Of a stretch of DNA of 64,000 nucleotides, positions 50,549 to 61,056 are shown piece by piece. Within the stretch, counting starts at the first letter, position 1, and each line of letters opens with the position of its first letter. The DNA is from Kiritimatiellia bacterium (GTDB lineage: Bacteria; Verrucomicrobiota; Kiritimatiellia; WLWN01). The notes under the pieces were generated by a model. The model had not been told where the DNA came from, searched no databases, and was given only the letters and a program-made list of their open reading frames with translations. The stretch is from NCBI GenBank assembly GCA_012103575.1, contig WLWN01000001.1, positions 449,792-513,791 of the forward strand, in the 5' to 3' direction. A program made the position numbers and the translations under genes.

Positions 50549-51328
50549 ATGAACCCAATATGTTTTCAAATAGGCCCTATTACGATTTATTGGTTTAGCA
50601 TTATGGCCATGTTGGGGTTCCTGTTTGCAAATATACACTGGAGTGTGCTAGCTCGAAAAGAAGGGTACTCCACAGAGTTTGGTTCATCTTTAGCCCTATG
50701 GATGATTCTCTCAGGCATTGTCGGAGCCCGCATTGCTTTTGTCATCGCAAACGCGGACCTATACCGCGAAGCCCCTTTAACCATCTTCCGAATTGATCAG
50801 GGAGGCATTATTTTTTATGGCGGCCTGATAGGCGCTAGCTTAGCCGTGATCTTGCTCGCCACATTTAAAAAAGAGCCTATATGGGCGGTAGGCGACCTGG
50901 CCATTAGCGCCCTGCCTCTCGGTCATGCATTAGGTCGTATTGGTTGTTTGATGAATGGATGCTGTTATGGCCTCCCAACCGAGCACGCATGGGGTGTTCA
51001 TCTGCACGGTGCCATTAGACTTCCTACACAACTGTATGAGACCTTCTTTAATCTTGTGTTATATGGGTTCCTTTGCTGGATGGTTCCGCGTAGAAGCAAA
51101 AATGGATCTATTGTCGTGATCTACCTCTTGATATACCCTCCGGCCCGCTTTGTTATTGAATTTTTCAGGGGAGACGACAGACAACAATGGTTAGGACTTC
51201 ACACCGCTCAACACATGAGCCTAATCCTTTTTTGCGTGGGACTTGTGTTATGGTTTGCATTGCCGAATAGATTGAGAAGACCAGAAAAAGGATTGGGCCC
51301 GAATCCCTCTAATCATGCAAGCGCTTAA
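50549..51328 (+). CDS. lgt: Prolipoprotein diacylglyceryl transferase
   Basis: 259 residues from ATG 50549, with about seven membrane segments. It transfers diacylglycerol from phosphatidylglycerol to the lipobox cysteine. ISGIVGARIAFVIAN-like and QGGIIFYGGLIGASLAV are the conserved regions. The signature loop reads LGHALGRIGCLMNGCCYGLP, where most have GRIGNFINGE-like. RLPTQLYET and FVIEFFRGDD complete it. The stop overlaps the rluD start by 14 bases. Confidence 0.93.
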   Translation: MNPICFQIGPITIYWFSIMAMLGFLFANIHWSVLARKEGYSTEFGSSLALWMILSGIVGARIAFVIANADLYREAPLTIFRIDQGGIIFYGGLIGASLAVILLATFKKEPIWAVGDLAISALPLGHALGRIGCLMNGCCYGLPTEHAWGVHLHGAIRLPTQLYETFFNLVLYGFLCWMVPRRSKNGSIVVIYLLIYPPARFVIEFFRGDDRQQWLGLHTAQHMSLILFCVGLVLWFALPNRLRRPEKGLGPNPSNHASA

Positions 51329-52268
51329 AATAAGACGGGATGATACAGGAACACGCCTTGATGTGTGGTTAAGTAAGCATCTGCCCGAACATTCCAGGGC
51401 CCGCTGGCAAGTGCTGATCAAAGAAGGACACGTCTTTGTCGATACAAAAAATCAAAAACCGAATTACCATCTTCAAGGAAACGAGACCATTCACTATGAG
51501 ATACCCGCCCCCAAACCCATCGCGTTAAACCCGGAACCTTTGCCTTTAGACATCTGTTATGAAGATAAAGATATCATTGTTATTAATAAACCACCCGGCC
51601 TTGTTGTTCATCCTGCTCCAGGCCATGTATCGGGGACACTGGCGAATGCATTACTGAGCCACTGTAAAGACTTAACCGGGATCGGAGGAGAACGGCGGCC
51701 TGGCATTGTCCATCGGTTAGACAAGAACACGAGTGGAGCCATGGTCATTGCAAAAAATGAGACGGCTCTTAATCAACTCGCCCGTCAATTTAGAGCGAGA
51801 AAGGTAAAGAAACACTATACAATACTTGTTTGGGGACAGGTCACTCCTGCAACAGGCACCATTACAACCTTGATTGGAAGAAGCCCGCATAATCGAAAAA
51901 AAATGGCGGCGAACCCACGTATAGGCCGTGAAGCCATTTCTCATTATGCAATCACAGAGCGGTTTAAGGACAGCACGCGATTACGCGTCCACATTGAAAC
52001 CGGTCGAACTCATCAGATCCGTGTTCATATGACACACTTAGGATACCCGATCATGGGCGACACACAATATGGTCGAGCACGTCACAACAAGCTGGATAGA
52101 ACGATTCACCGCCAAATGCTTCATGCTGAACATCTCGCATTTTCTCATCCTCGCACCGATGAACTATTAGCATTTACCATTTCTTTGCCGGAAGATATGA
52201 GAGGCCTTATTGAACGATTAAGGGAAAAGTCGTTGCCTCAAAATATGCAACAAAAGAAAGCTATGTGA
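51315..52268 (+). CDS. rluD: 23S rRNA pseudouridine synthase, RluD-type
   Basis: 317 residues. An N-terminal S4 RNA-binding domain (GTRLDVWLSKHLPEHSRAR) is followed by the pseudouridine synthase domain with the catalytic aspartate in HRLDKNTSGAMVIAK (about residue 137), VINKPPGLVVHPAPGH, TGRTHQIRVHM and RQMLHAEHLAFSHP. It modifies helix 69 of 23S rRNA (known of the family). Overlaps lgt and abuts the UDG gene. Confidence 0.93.
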   Translation: MQALKIRRDDTGTRLDVWLSKHLPEHSRARWQVLIKEGHVFVDTKNQKPNYHLQGNETIHYEIPAPKPIALNPEPLPLDICYEDKDIIVINKPPGLVVHPAPGHVSGTLANALLSHCKDLTGIGGERRPGIVHRLDKNTSGAMVIAKNETALNQLARQFRARKVKKHYTILVWGQVTPATGTITTLIGRSPHNRKKMAANPRIGREAISHYAITERFKDSTRLRVHIETGRTHQIRVHMTHLGYPIMGDTQYGRARHNKLDRTIHRQMLHAEHLAFSHPRTDELLAFTISLPEDMRGLIERLREKSLPQNMQQKKAM

Positions 52269-52269
52269 T

Positions 52270-53052
52270 ATGTCATCAAAAACAGATAGCCATCATGCAT
52301 TCGTAAAGGTTGTTGACGATCTGATCCAACGCCTACACCATGAAAAAGAAGAGGGATTACAACACGTAGAAGTCCACCCTCAAACGCTTAAAAAGTTAGG
52401 GGAGCACCCGTTAAAGAAAAAAGGAATTGCCATGAAAAAGAACACCCGCTCTATTTCCCAAGCTGAGGACGCCGTGAAAGTTCAAGACGCACTAGAAAAG
52501 ATTGCTAAACGCGTCTCCGCCTGTAAAAACTGTCCCCTTTGTGAGACCAGAAATCGAACGGTTCCCGGACAAGGCAACCCTTCTTCCGATATTATGTTTA
52601 TTGGTGAAGGGCCAGGCGCTGATGAAGATCGCCAAGGATTAGCCTTTGTTGGGCGAGCAGGAAAGTTGCTGACAAAAATTATCGATGCGATGGGATATAC
52701 CCGCGATCAAGTTTTTATCGGGAACATTGTAAAATGTCGTCCTCCAGGAAACAGGACGCCTCTCCCGGAAGAAATGAAAGCGTGTATGCCTTACCTCAAA
52801 GAACAGATCGCCTTGCTAAAACCAAAAGCAATTGTTTGTCTTGGAGCAACCGCTGTAAAAGGACTGTTTGACCCCAAAATAGGTATTACCAAATTGCGAG
52901 GTCAATGGATGTCTTTTGAAGGGATTGACACCATGCCGACCTATCATCCCGCTTATTTACTTCGGAATCCTTCAAAAAAGGCGGATGTATGGGCGGATAT
53001 GAAAACGGTATTGGAGCGGCTCGGACGTCCTGTCCCTGAGAAAAATGGATAA
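52270..53052 (+). CDS. Uracil-DNA glycosylase, family 4/5 type
   Basis: 260 residues. It removes uracil from DNA. An iron-sulfur cluster is coordinated by CKNCPLC near residue 91 and later cysteines (NIVKCRPPGNRTP, ACMPYLKEQI). Active-site motifs are FIGEGPGADEDRQGLAFVG and TYHPAYLLRNPSKK. The first 70 residues are an extra charged region. It is 1 base from rluD, hence one operon with lgt. This repair enzyme is intact while the AraC-Ogt gene is lost. Confidence 0.92.
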   Translation: MSSKTDSHHAFVKVVDDLIQRLHHEKEEGLQHVEVHPQTLKKLGEHPLKKKGIAMKKNTRSISQAEDAVKVQDALEKIAKRVSACKNCPLCETRNRTVPGQGNPSSDIMFIGEGPGADEDRQGLAFVGRAGKLLTKIIDAMGYTRDQVFIGNIVKCRPPGNRTPLPEEMKACMPYLKEQIALLKPKAIVCLGATAVKGLFDPKIGITKLRGQWMSFEGIDTMPTYHPAYLLRNPSKKADVWADMKTVLERLGRPVPEKNG

Positions 53053-53063
53053 CGAATCATCCA

Positions 53064-54450
53064 TCACTCCGCATGCCATGCTGTCAACCCTCTTTCCTCT
53101 GGAGTCCCCGGGATGGTATTATCAAGTATCATGGCAGAAAATGCTGCGACAGCCATACCCGTCTTTCCAAGTGTGTTCAGAATGTCAGCAAGCCAGGCAG
53201 GTCCTAACGTAACGGGATGAGTGTTAAAATATTCCGGCAAAGAAAGTCCCATGAAAAAGGCAAATCCCAAAATAAATAAGTTGCGGGCTGAATTTAAATT
53301 AACGAATTGAAGATTGGAAAGACCGACCGCGGCAATCATACCAAACATCGCACAATACATGCCCCCAACAATGGGCTGGGGAATGGTTGTAAAAAGTGTG
53401 CTAAATTTTCCCGAAAGAGCCCAAGATCAGCATAAGGACCGCACCTGTTTGAACAACGCGACGACTCCCCACGCGCGTCAAACCAATGGCTCCAATATCT
53501 TCGCTATATGAAGTAGTGCCATTAGCCGTTCCAAGTACACCGGCGATAAAACAGCCAACTCCTTCCATCCCGATCCCACGGTTGATGGTTTTCTGATTGG
53601 GCACAGGTGCTCCGGATAACCTAGCACATGCATAGTAATCGCCGACGGACTCGACTATAGATGCAATATATCCGGCGAGCATGCCCATAACTGCAGCCGC
53701 ACCAAAAACGGGAACGCCCCACTGTAAAGGAGTCGGAACTCGGAGCCAGGGAGCATCATTCATCTTCGCAAACGATACATAGGCGGGATGTTCGGGGGTA
53801 AATATTCCGGTAACCGTCAAGATCCATGCTGTTCCCCAAGCAATAAGAATGGCCAACATAATGGGAAAAAGTTCAAAGGCTCGATAGGACCGCTTTAAAT
53901 ATTGACTGAAAAGAATGATCAAAACGAGTGTAAGCCATCCAATCCCCCAATGGGTCCCTGCAACAGGAGCCCCAAACTTGAATAGGGCCAAACCGATCAA
54001 AGCAATTGTTGGGGCAATCGTAATCGGTCCCACAAAGCGTAATAGTCTCTCCACAAGTCCAGTGTACCCAATAATGATTTCAAAAAATGATCCGGCTATA
54101 ATGGCGGCTTGTATATGCTGCATCCGAACTTCCCATCCAACGTCAACGAACGCTTTCATGCTGCAAATAGCAATAGCGGGTGTTAGAAAAGAAAACGTTC
54201 CACCTTGTATGAGTGGGAGCCGGTTCCCCCATGTTGTTTGCAGCAGCGTAGTAATTCCACTTACAAAAAACATGGTGCCTATGAGAAGGCCAAGATCTTT
54301 CGGATCTGTTATACCCAAAGGCTTGGATAATAATAGAGGAATGGCCACGGGAGAACCGAACATGGTCAGGTAATGTTGAAACCCCAAGAAAAGAGTTTCC
54401 TTAAATGGCGGGATATCATCAATTCCGTATATTAATTGCTGATTTTTCAT
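53064..54450 (-). pseudogene. Uracil/xanthine permease (NCS2 family), frameshifted
   Basis: Membrane transporter. ETLFLGFQHYLTMFGSPVAI is the family start, then QGGTFSFLTPAIAI, the GxxG-like GYIASIVESVGDYYACARL (substrate site glutamate region) and SEDIGAIGLTRVGSR. The frame ends at 53401 after LGSFGKI*, while the true continuation KFSTLFTTIPQPIVGGMYC lies in another frame down to 53064. One extra A in the AAAA near 53405 explains it. Two terminal helices are lost. IS1380 copy E lies 24 bp upstream of its start. Confidence 0.8.
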
Positions 54451-54474
54451 ATAAACCTCCTCTGTTTACAGTGA

Positions 54475-56028
54475 CCTGAATCCGTCAGCTATCGCTTCGG
54501 AAGGTGTTTTGGGGCTCAAAAGTTGAAAACTTTTTCCTTGAGATGCTCGCTTTTGGGCGGATTGGGACCGGCAAGTATCACCCTGATGAATTTTTTGAGC
54601 GTACAGGTCAGATTCACTCTGATTTGACCATTTTGGGGCGTAGGCCTCCTTGGGCAGTCGCCTTAGAGTATTGTTAAAGGTGCACGGAGGGCTATGCGAA
54701 GGAATGGGCAATATCTTGTATCACTTCAAACCAGCGACAACGCTTGCCAAAGTGAAGTTCAATTCGTCCGGCGTGGCGGACCAATCGAACCGCGCAATAG
54801 GTTGAAGGCCACCATGGCGCATAACAGAATAATCTTATTGGCACAGAGTCTCCCCGAAGGCAATCGCTCAACATCAAGATCGCTTTTGAGTTCACTGTGG
54901 TACTGCTCGCTGGGGCCATGTCCATGATAGAGATCTAGCACGGTCTTGGCACGACAAGAGAGGTCCGTCCACCAGGTGTTCACCTCAAGTTTAGGAACTA
55001 GAAGTTTCTGACCATCGATATCGATGGTGCGTTCAATCACTTCAAAGGCCACCGGGACACAAGGGCGGTTTTGGTCACCACCGGGATGGAAATGATCGAA
55101 AAAGCCTGTGTAAACGTTCTTGCCTTCACGACTGTCTTGTTTGTCTCCAACTCGGCGTGCAAGGGCCAGCATTTGTTCAGGACATTCGCGGCGAGGATTT
55201 CGCTTTACGATAAAATAATGATCCCCAAAAGCGTCGAAGTTATCGGCCGCAGCGTTGCCACTATCAAGCCGAAGCAAACATTTTCCACCCAGGCCCAGGG
55301 TTTGGAGCGTTTCAACGCTACGGGCAATAAACGCGGTCGTTCCCGACTGACAATGTTGTTTACCGGGTCGAAGTTCGCACTCAAGCATGTGGCCTTGAGT
55401 GCCCACATAGGCAAATATCGGGGCGTAACCATCATGGCCCTTATAGGTGTAGGAAACGCCTTCTTTCGAAGAGCCTGAGTGATCCAAAGGGCTCACATCG
55501 ATATCGACGGGAACAAGATCAAGCCCTTCGACATCTACGTAGCCAAAGGGGCCCGAGGAAAGAAGTTCGGTGTTGAGTTTGCGTAGCCCCACATGGGTTC
55601 TGGCTGGGGGCAGGTCGTCGAAACGACATCGGAACACCGGCTCAGAGGCTACCTTTTTAACTCCCCTTTTTAAGTCCAAAGGCATTCATAAAAATCTCAT
55701 CACCCCGGTACAGGTCGATATCATTGAAATCGGTTCGACCGTTGCAAAGTAAGCCGATCTGGGTAAGGAGGATCTCCCGATCAGAGATCGCATCGGAGCG
55801 GCGTGGTTGAAAATTGGAGGGAAGAATCCGTTGAGCATGATCCTCAAGCAGCAGGCCGCAAAGATGATTTCCGCTTGTGCTGTTGAGTTCGCCCTTGCCA
55901 GTCTTTATTTTATATTGTTTCATATACACACTTGTTGGGGTGGGGTTGTTTGTTTGAATACGGGTATGCTCCCCGCTTTAGCCCAACAGATAATGAAAAA
56001 TCGTCAGATTTTATCTGACGGATTCAGG
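54475..56028 (-). mobile_element. IS1380-family element, copy E (92-bp internal deletion)
   Basis: 1554 bp with both ends (CCTGAATCCGTCAGCTATCG at the left, CTGACGGATTCAGG at the right). Here the tyrosine codon replaces the TAG seen in copies C and D (GPFGYVDVEG). The frame still breaks after LKKG through the duplicated AGTTAAAAAG, and about 92 bp are deleted near 54799 in the C-terminal domain. The transposase pseudogene occupies 54692-55923 on the minus strand. No target duplication. Confidence 0.88.
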
Positions 56029-56244
56029 TCCTATATAGTATATCATTTGCCACGAAAATAAAGTCGTCACCTCTGACCCCAAAAGGGGTCCCCCGTTTTT
56101 ATATCCGGGGTGATAATTTTGTGGGTTATGATGGGTGTTTGTCGGATTTATTAAAACGTATCTGAGTTTCTGTTCCTTTAGTTTAAATTTTTTGTTGATA
56201 TAGCGTAATTGTCATTAGACGATATCAGTAGAGTAATTATTCAA
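56029..56244. other. Intergenic region before element M7
   Basis: AT-rich with one small hairpin (CCCCAAAAGGGG at 56080-56091) and no frame of note. Nothing recognised. Confidence 0.4.
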
Positions 56245-56407
56245 CCTAGATCCGTCAGTTAAACGTGGGATTTCTGTGCGAATGCTTTGGAGACAAAAGA
56301 TTATAAAAAAACGTAGGCGCACCCACTGGGTGCGTCGAGGCTCTTTTCTAATTCCTTTTGGCCCAAATGATCCGTGCAGAAAACCGCGCTTAACGGTCGG
56401 ATCTAGG
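56245..56407. repeat. Miniature inverted-repeat element M7 (long form)
   Basis: 163 bp, somewhat diverged (CCTAGATCCGTCAGTTAAAC at the left, GGTCGGATCTAGG at the right). Perfect 5-bp duplication TTCAA at 56240-56244 and 56408-56412. The terminator-like core is kept, with GCGCACCCACTGGGTGCG. Confidence 0.95.
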
Positions 56408-56591
56408 TTCAACGCTCACAGCAGATCTTCCTTACAAAAGGTAACCTTTCTGCTCGTCTTCATAGCCTGAAAATCGGTACGCTGCAAGTTGATACATACA
56501 AATGATTTCGTTTTTTAATGGTGGGAAACTTTTTGCCAATGATAGGTTGATTTTCTTAACTCGCTTGTTTTAAACAAGAGAAAAAATAAAG

Positions 56592-56667
56592 GCCAGCGTA
56601 GCTCAGTCGGTAGAGCGGCTCATTCGTAATGAGCAGGTCATCGGTTCAATTCCGATCGCTGGCTCCA
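56592..56667 (+). tRNA. tRNA-Thr (CGT)
   Basis: GCCAGCG/CGCTGGC acceptor, anticodon arm GCTCA-TTCGTAA-TGAGC with anticodon CGT, T arm ATCGG-TTCAATT-CCGAT and an encoded CCA. The heme A synthase gene starts 32 bases downstream. Confidence 0.96.
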
Positions 56668-56698
56668 GGTCTTATCTCAAGCGAGCCTTTTTTCAAAC

Positions 56699-57712
56699 AT
56701 GCAAACATATCGAACGGTCAACATCTGGATCCTGACTCTATGCGCCATGATTTTGGTGATGGTAGCCATCGGTGGAGTTACGCGCCTAACAGAGTCGGGT
56801 CTTTCTATAGTAGATTGGCGGCCTCTTATGGGTGTGATCCCTCCACTGAATGAAGCGTCGTGGACTGAAAAATATGATCAATATAAACAGTACCCAGAAT
56901 ATCAAGTTTTAAAACCGAAACTCGAACTCTCTGACTTTAAGTCTCTCTATGTGTGGGAGTATGTACATCGGTTAATGGGCCGGGTGTTGGGGATTGCTTT
57001 TTTAATTCCTTTTTCTTGGTTTCTTATACGAGGTCGTTTAACGAAGAAGTTAAGTGTACAATTAGGATACGCTTTTGTATTAGGGGGGGCACAAGGGTTA
57101 CTAGGTTGGTTTATGGTAAAGAGTGGTTTGCACGATAATCCTTATGTGAGTCACTATCGGTTAGCCGCCCATCTTACCTTGGCTTTTATGCTTTTTGGGT
57201 ACTTGCTCTGGATTGTGCTCGGACTGATAAAACCGGTTGATGCTGAACCTCCAAAGAGGTCTCTTCGGCCTTTAAAAAGCTGGGGTTATATATTAACCGG
57301 ACTCATTTTTCTTCAGATCGTTTATGGCGCTTTTGTGGCAGGACTCAATGCCGGTTATATGTTCAATACGTTTCCTAAAATGTTGGGGAAATGGGTTCCC
57401 CCAGGTTTTTGGCGCATAGAGCTTGGATGGTTGAACTTATTTGAAAACGTAGCCACGGTTCAATTTATACATAGAACCTTAGCCTGGATCTTAGTTTTAG
57501 GGGTTGGCGCTTTTTGGCTCTATTCAAAAACGTTTAAACTTCAACCTTACCAAAGAACGCCTATTCATTGGCTTGGGGCCATCATGGGCCTTCAGTTCAT
57601 GTTGGGTATTATGACCTTGATAGGAGGTGTCCCTATTGTTATGGCTGTGCTGCATCAAGTGATGGCGTGTGTTCTCTTGGGGGCGGTGACGGTGATGAAT
57701 CGCGTATTGTGA
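56699..57712 (+). CDS. Heme A synthase, COX15/CtaA family
   Basis: 337 residues, about eight membrane helices. It oxidises the C8 methyl of heme O to a formyl group to give heme A for aa3-type cytochrome oxidase. GGVTRLTESGLSIVDWRP is the family hallmark. WEYVHRLMGRVLG and VQFIHRTLAWILV hold the heme-ligand histidines, with H in SHYRLAAHLTLAF and AVLHQVMACVLLG. It implies aerobic respiration. The oxidase genes are not in the window. Confidence 0.92.
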   Translation: MQTYRTVNIWILTLCAMILVMVAIGGVTRLTESGLSIVDWRPLMGVIPPLNEASWTEKYDQYKQYPEYQVLKPKLELSDFKSLYVWEYVHRLMGRVLGIAFLIPFSWFLIRGRLTKKLSVQLGYAFVLGGAQGLLGWFMVKSGLHDNPYVSHYRLAAHLTLAFMLFGYLLWIVLGLIKPVDAEPPKRSLRPLKSWGYILTGLIFLQIVYGAFVAGLNAGYMFNTFPKMLGKWVPPGFWRIELGWLNLFENVATVQFIHRTLAWILVLGVGAFWLYSKTFKLQPYQRTPIHWLGAIMGLQFMLGIMTLIGGVPIVMAVLHQVMACVLLGAVTVMNRVL

Positions 57713-58006
57713 AAAAACCCAAGTTTTGGAAAAATCTAAAGTAAAAGTCACAGAGCTTGGAAGGTCCGATCGCGAAAAGTTCCATCCTTTGTAAATCCCA
57801 TTTCAAAACCCTTCCATCCTCTGCAAAGCCGAAAAATTCTGATCTTTCTAGCTTTCATAACTTTTTTTTGTAACTATTCAGGCGGTATCGGTACACCATC
57901 TCAATTCGATTTTAGTGTACGATAAAGTTTACGATGAACTAATGAAGAATGAATTATTCGAGCCACAGCAGATTTTTGAACCAAACAGGTTCTGAATAGA
58001 CGATAG
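57713..58006. other. Intergenic region before element M8
   Basis: About 290 bases without a gene. A plausible upstream region for lolC once existed here, but M8 now separates it from the gene. No other structure seen. Confidence 0.4.
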
Positions 58007-58169
58007 CCTGGATCCGTCAGTTAAACGCGGTTTTCTGCACGAACCATTTGGACCAAAAGGAATTACAAAAAAGCCTCGACGCACCCAGCGGGTGCGCCTG
58101 CGTTTTTTTGCAACCTTTTGCCTCCAAAGCATTCGCACAGAAATCCCACGTTTAACTGACGGATCCAGG
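58007..58169. repeat. Miniature inverted-repeat element M8 (long form)
   Basis: 163 bp in the M2 orientation (CCTGGATCCGTCAGTTAAAC GCGG). Perfect 5-bp duplication GATAG at 58002-58006 and 58170-58174. It ends 9 bp before the lolC ATG, so it separates the gene from its earlier leader. An open frame runs through it in phase with lolC. Confidence 0.95.
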
Positions 58170-58178
58170 GATAGACCT

Positions 58179-59405
58179 ATGCATATACCGTTTTCATTAT
58201 TTCTCGCTTTAAAGTTTCTAAAACCGAACCGCACTTTTTTGTCTGTGGTTACGATCTTTTCTGTGCTCGGTGTCTTGTTAGGGGTGATGCTCCTGGTTAT
58301 CGTGATTTCGGTCATGAGCGGGTTTGATAATATGTGGCGGGAAAAAATCTTAAGTTTTAACGCTCATGTCACCGTCACAGCCTATGGTGAGATCGCTGAT
58401 CCTGAAGAGATTTTAACACGCATCCGTTCGGTAGAGGGCGTCACAGGCGCGGCACCCTTGATTCAAGATCTCGTTTTTATCGTGCATCGAGGCCACGTAT
58501 ATACTCCGATTCTTTTAGGCATTGATCCCGAATTAGAGAAGGAGGTCAGCCAGGTGCCTCAGCATATGAGTTCCGGAACGTATTCCGTAGAGGAAAATGA
58601 AGTGCTTGTCGGATCCGATTTGGCGGCTGAAATGGGGCTTATCGTTGGAGAACAAATTTTAGTGTATTCATCACAGAGCTTCCAGTCCCTCGATGAATAT
58701 AGGTTGCCAGAAGAATTGGTCGTTTCCGGGATTTATGAGATGGGCATGTCAGAGTTTGATAAACGATTTATGATCACCTCATTGGATATGGCCCGAGATT
58801 TGAAGGATATGGAAGACGGTGTTAATGCGATTCAAGTCATGACAAAAGAGCCTCTTCGAGCTTACGAAGTTGCGGCTGAGCTTGAAAACGCGTTGGGCCG
58901 TTCTTATGACGTGAAGACATGGATGGATTTACATCGCGTCCTGTTTGACGCATTAAAAGTCGAAAAAAATATGATGTTCTTCCTCTTTATCTTTATCGTT
59001 ATCGTGGCCTCTTTTGGGATTACTAATACGTTAATCACGACGACCTACCTAAAAACGAAAGAAATCGGGTTGTTAAAGTCCTTGGGTTTTTCTTCGGGAA
59101 GTATTATGGGGGTTTTTGTTTGGCAAGGGGTGATCGAGAGCTTTATGGGTACGATCGGAGGGATTCTTTCGGGATGCATAATTTTGCGGTATCGGAATGA
59201 CCTGCTTGAATTTTTGTCCAACCGATTTCATTTTGATCTTTTGCCCAAAGAGATTTATCAGCTTAGCCAGATTCCTGCGAGCACATCGATGTCGGATGTT
59301 TCAATGATAGCCGGGTTAACGTTGATGATCTGTGCCTGTGCGACTTTTTTCCCTGCTTTTCGCGCGGCCCGATTAGATCCGGTAAAGGCTCTACGCTATG
59401 AATAA
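58179..59405 (+). CDS. lolC: Lipoprotein-releasing ABC permease, LolC/E type
   Basis: 408 residues from ATG 58179. FtsX/LolCE topology: one N-terminal helix (FLSVVTIFSVLGVLLGVML), a large periplasmic domain, then three C-terminal helices (FFLFIFIVIVASFGITNTL, IESFMGTIGGILSG, and one ending [12 protein letters not shown]). It extracts mature lipoproteins from the inner membrane for transfer to LolA. The native leader was displaced by M8; an in-frame extension of 29 codons from within M8 is possible but lacks a ribosome site that I can see. It overlaps lolD by 8 bases. Confidence 0.9.
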   Translation: MHIPFSLFLALKFLKPNRTFLSVVTIFSVLGVLLGVMLLVIVISVMSGFDNMWREKILSFNAHVTVTAYGEIADPEEILTRIRSVEGVTGAAPLIQDLVFIVHRGHVYTPILLGIDPELEKEVSQVPQHMSSGTYSVEENEVLVGSDLAAEMGLIVGEQILVYSSQSFQSLDEYRLPEELVVSGIYEMGMSEFDKRFMITSLDMARDLKDMEDGVNAIQVMTKEPLRAYEVAAELENALGRSYDVKTWMDLHRVLFDALKVEKNMMFFLFIFIVIVASFGITNTLITTTYLKTKEIGLLKSLGFSSGSIMGVFVWQGVIESFMGTIGGILSGCIILRYRNDLLEFLSNRFHFDLLPKEIYQLSQIPASTSMSDVSMIAGLTLMICACATFFPAFRAARLDPVKALRYE

Positions 59406-60090
59406 TAAACCAGAGACAATATTGGTTGCCCAACATATAGACCGTGTATATAAAGTGGACCATGAAACCGTGTGGGCTTTGAAAGATGTATCGGTTGAGA
59501 TCCCGTCGGGTGAAGCCGTCTGTATTATGGGGGCGAGTGGTGCAGGGAAAAGCACGTTGGTTCATATTCTCGGTGGTTTAGATCAACCGTCTACCGGTCA
59601 TGTTCTTTTTAAGGGACAAGATGTATATCATCTGTCTGGGAAAAAACGAACCCTCCTTCGGGCCCGCCAGATGGGATACGTATTCCAGGCATATCATCTG
59701 TTATCTGAGTTATCCGTTTTAGAAAACGTGCTGTTACCTGCGATGACGCGTTTTGATTATGTTCGCTCTGCCACTCACGATCGTTCCCATGCGCTGGAAT
59801 TACTTGAAAAAGTAGGGTTAGGACAGCGTTCTAAACATCGGCCCCAGGAATTATCGGGTGGGGAACAACAACGCGTAGCCTTAGCGCGTGCATTAATGAA
59901 TGGCCCGGAATTAGTATTGGCAGATGAACCTACAGGAAATCTCGACTCGAAGACAGGAGCACAGGTATTAAATTATTTATTTGATTTAACGATTCAGAGA
60001 GGGCATACCCTTGTAATGGTCACACATAACGAATCCATTGCAGCGATGTGTCATCGAACGATCTGGTTAAAAGATGGAGGGGTTCTTTGA
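59398..60090 (+). CDS. lolD: Lipoprotein-releasing ABC ATPase
   Basis: 230 residues. The Walker A is [17 protein letters not shown], the signature [16 protein letters not shown] and Walker [23 protein letters not shown] and [15 protein letters not shown] are typical of LolD/MacB-type ATPases. It energises LolC. The overlap with lolC indicates coupled translation. Confidence 0.93.
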   Translation: MNNKPETILVAQHIDRVYKVDHETVWALKDVSVEIPSGEAVCIMGASGAGKSTLVHILGGLDQPSTGHVLFKGQDVYHLSGKKRTLLRARQMGYVFQAYHLLSELSVLENVLLPAMTRFDYVRSATHDRSHALELLEKVGLGQRSKHRPQELSGGEQQRVALARALMNGPELVLADEPTGNLDSKTGAQVLNYLFDLTIQRGHTLVMVTHNESIAAMCHRTIWLKDGGVL

Positions 60091-60128
60091 ATGTTTCAGG
60101 TTAATTCTTGAACCGTGAACGGTGTAAC

Positions 60129-60998
60129 ATGAAAGTTTATTTATCAGGAAAATTAGTCGACAAAAAAGAGGCCAAGATCTCTGTCTTTGATCATGGCCTT
60201 TTGTATGGGGATGGCGTCTTTGAAGGGATTCGCGTTTATGACGGAAACATTTTTCTTCTTGAACGACATGTCGATCGTCTTTATGCATCGGCACAAGCGA
60301 TTTGTATGAAGATTCCAATGAGCCACAGCGCCTTAACAAAAGCGGTTGTGAAAACGTGTAAAGCCAATCGGATGAAGAATGGTTACATTCGACTCGTAGT
60401 GACCCGAGGGGTTGGGACGCTTGGTTTAAATCCTTATTTATGTAAAAAACCTGAAGTCATTATTATTGTTTCCGCCATACAGCTTTACCCCGAAGAGTTG
60501 TACAAAAAAGGTCTCTCTATTATAACGGTTGGGACCATGAGGAATCATCCTGAAGCCATTAATCCTCGCATTAAAAGCCTTAATTATCTCAATAATGTAA
60601 TGGCGAAAATCGAAGCCATTCATGGCGGAGTCCTCGAATGTATTATGTTGAACCCCTTAGGATATGTAGCCGAAGCCTCGGGTGACAACGTATTTATTGT
60701 CAAAGGTAAAAGGATCATTACACCCCCGACTTGGTGTGGTGCATTAGAGGGGATTACACGAGAGGTTGTGATGGAACTTGCACCGGAACTAGGGTATGAT
60801 GTTAAAGAAGATGTGCTCACGCGGTATGATTTATATACAGCTGACGAAGTTTTTTTAACAGGTACAGCCGCAGAAATTATCGGGGTTGTAAATATTGATC
60901 GTCGTATGATCGGGAAGGGCAAACCCGGAACGGTTACTCAAAAAATAGCAGATCGGTTTAGCGCCTTTTCTAAGGAAGCGGGTACACCGATCATGTAA
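60129..60998 (+). CDS. ilvE: Branched-chain amino acid aminotransferase
   Basis: 289 residues, fold-type IV PLP enzyme. Final step of valine, leucine and isoleucine synthesis. SVFDHGLLYGDGVFEGIRVY is the family start. The PLP lysine is in INPRIKSLNYLNNVMAK (about residue 154). AEASGDNVFIVKG, TPPTWCGALEGITRE and EVFLTGTAAEIIGV are cofactor and substrate motifs. D-amino acid aminotransferase-type paralogs look similar, so the substrate is inferred. Confidence 0.9.
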   Translation: MKVYLSGKLVDKKEAKISVFDHGLLYGDGVFEGIRVYDGNIFLLERHVDRLYASAQAICMKIPMSHSALTKAVVKTCKANRMKNGYIRLVVTRGVGTLGLNPYLCKKPEVIIIVSAIQLYPEELYKKGLSIITVGTMRNHPEAINPRIKSLNYLNNVMAKIEAIHGGVLECIMLNPLGYVAEASGDNVFIVKGKRIITPPTWCGALEGITREVVMELAPELGYDVKEDVLTRYDLYTADEVFLTGTAAEIIGVVNIDRRMIGKGKPGTVTQKIADRFSAFSKEAGTPIM

Positions 60999-61056
60999 TG
61001 TAACGACTCTGGTTATGTGTCGAAAACAAATAAACGTCTAACACCCAATAACCAGC

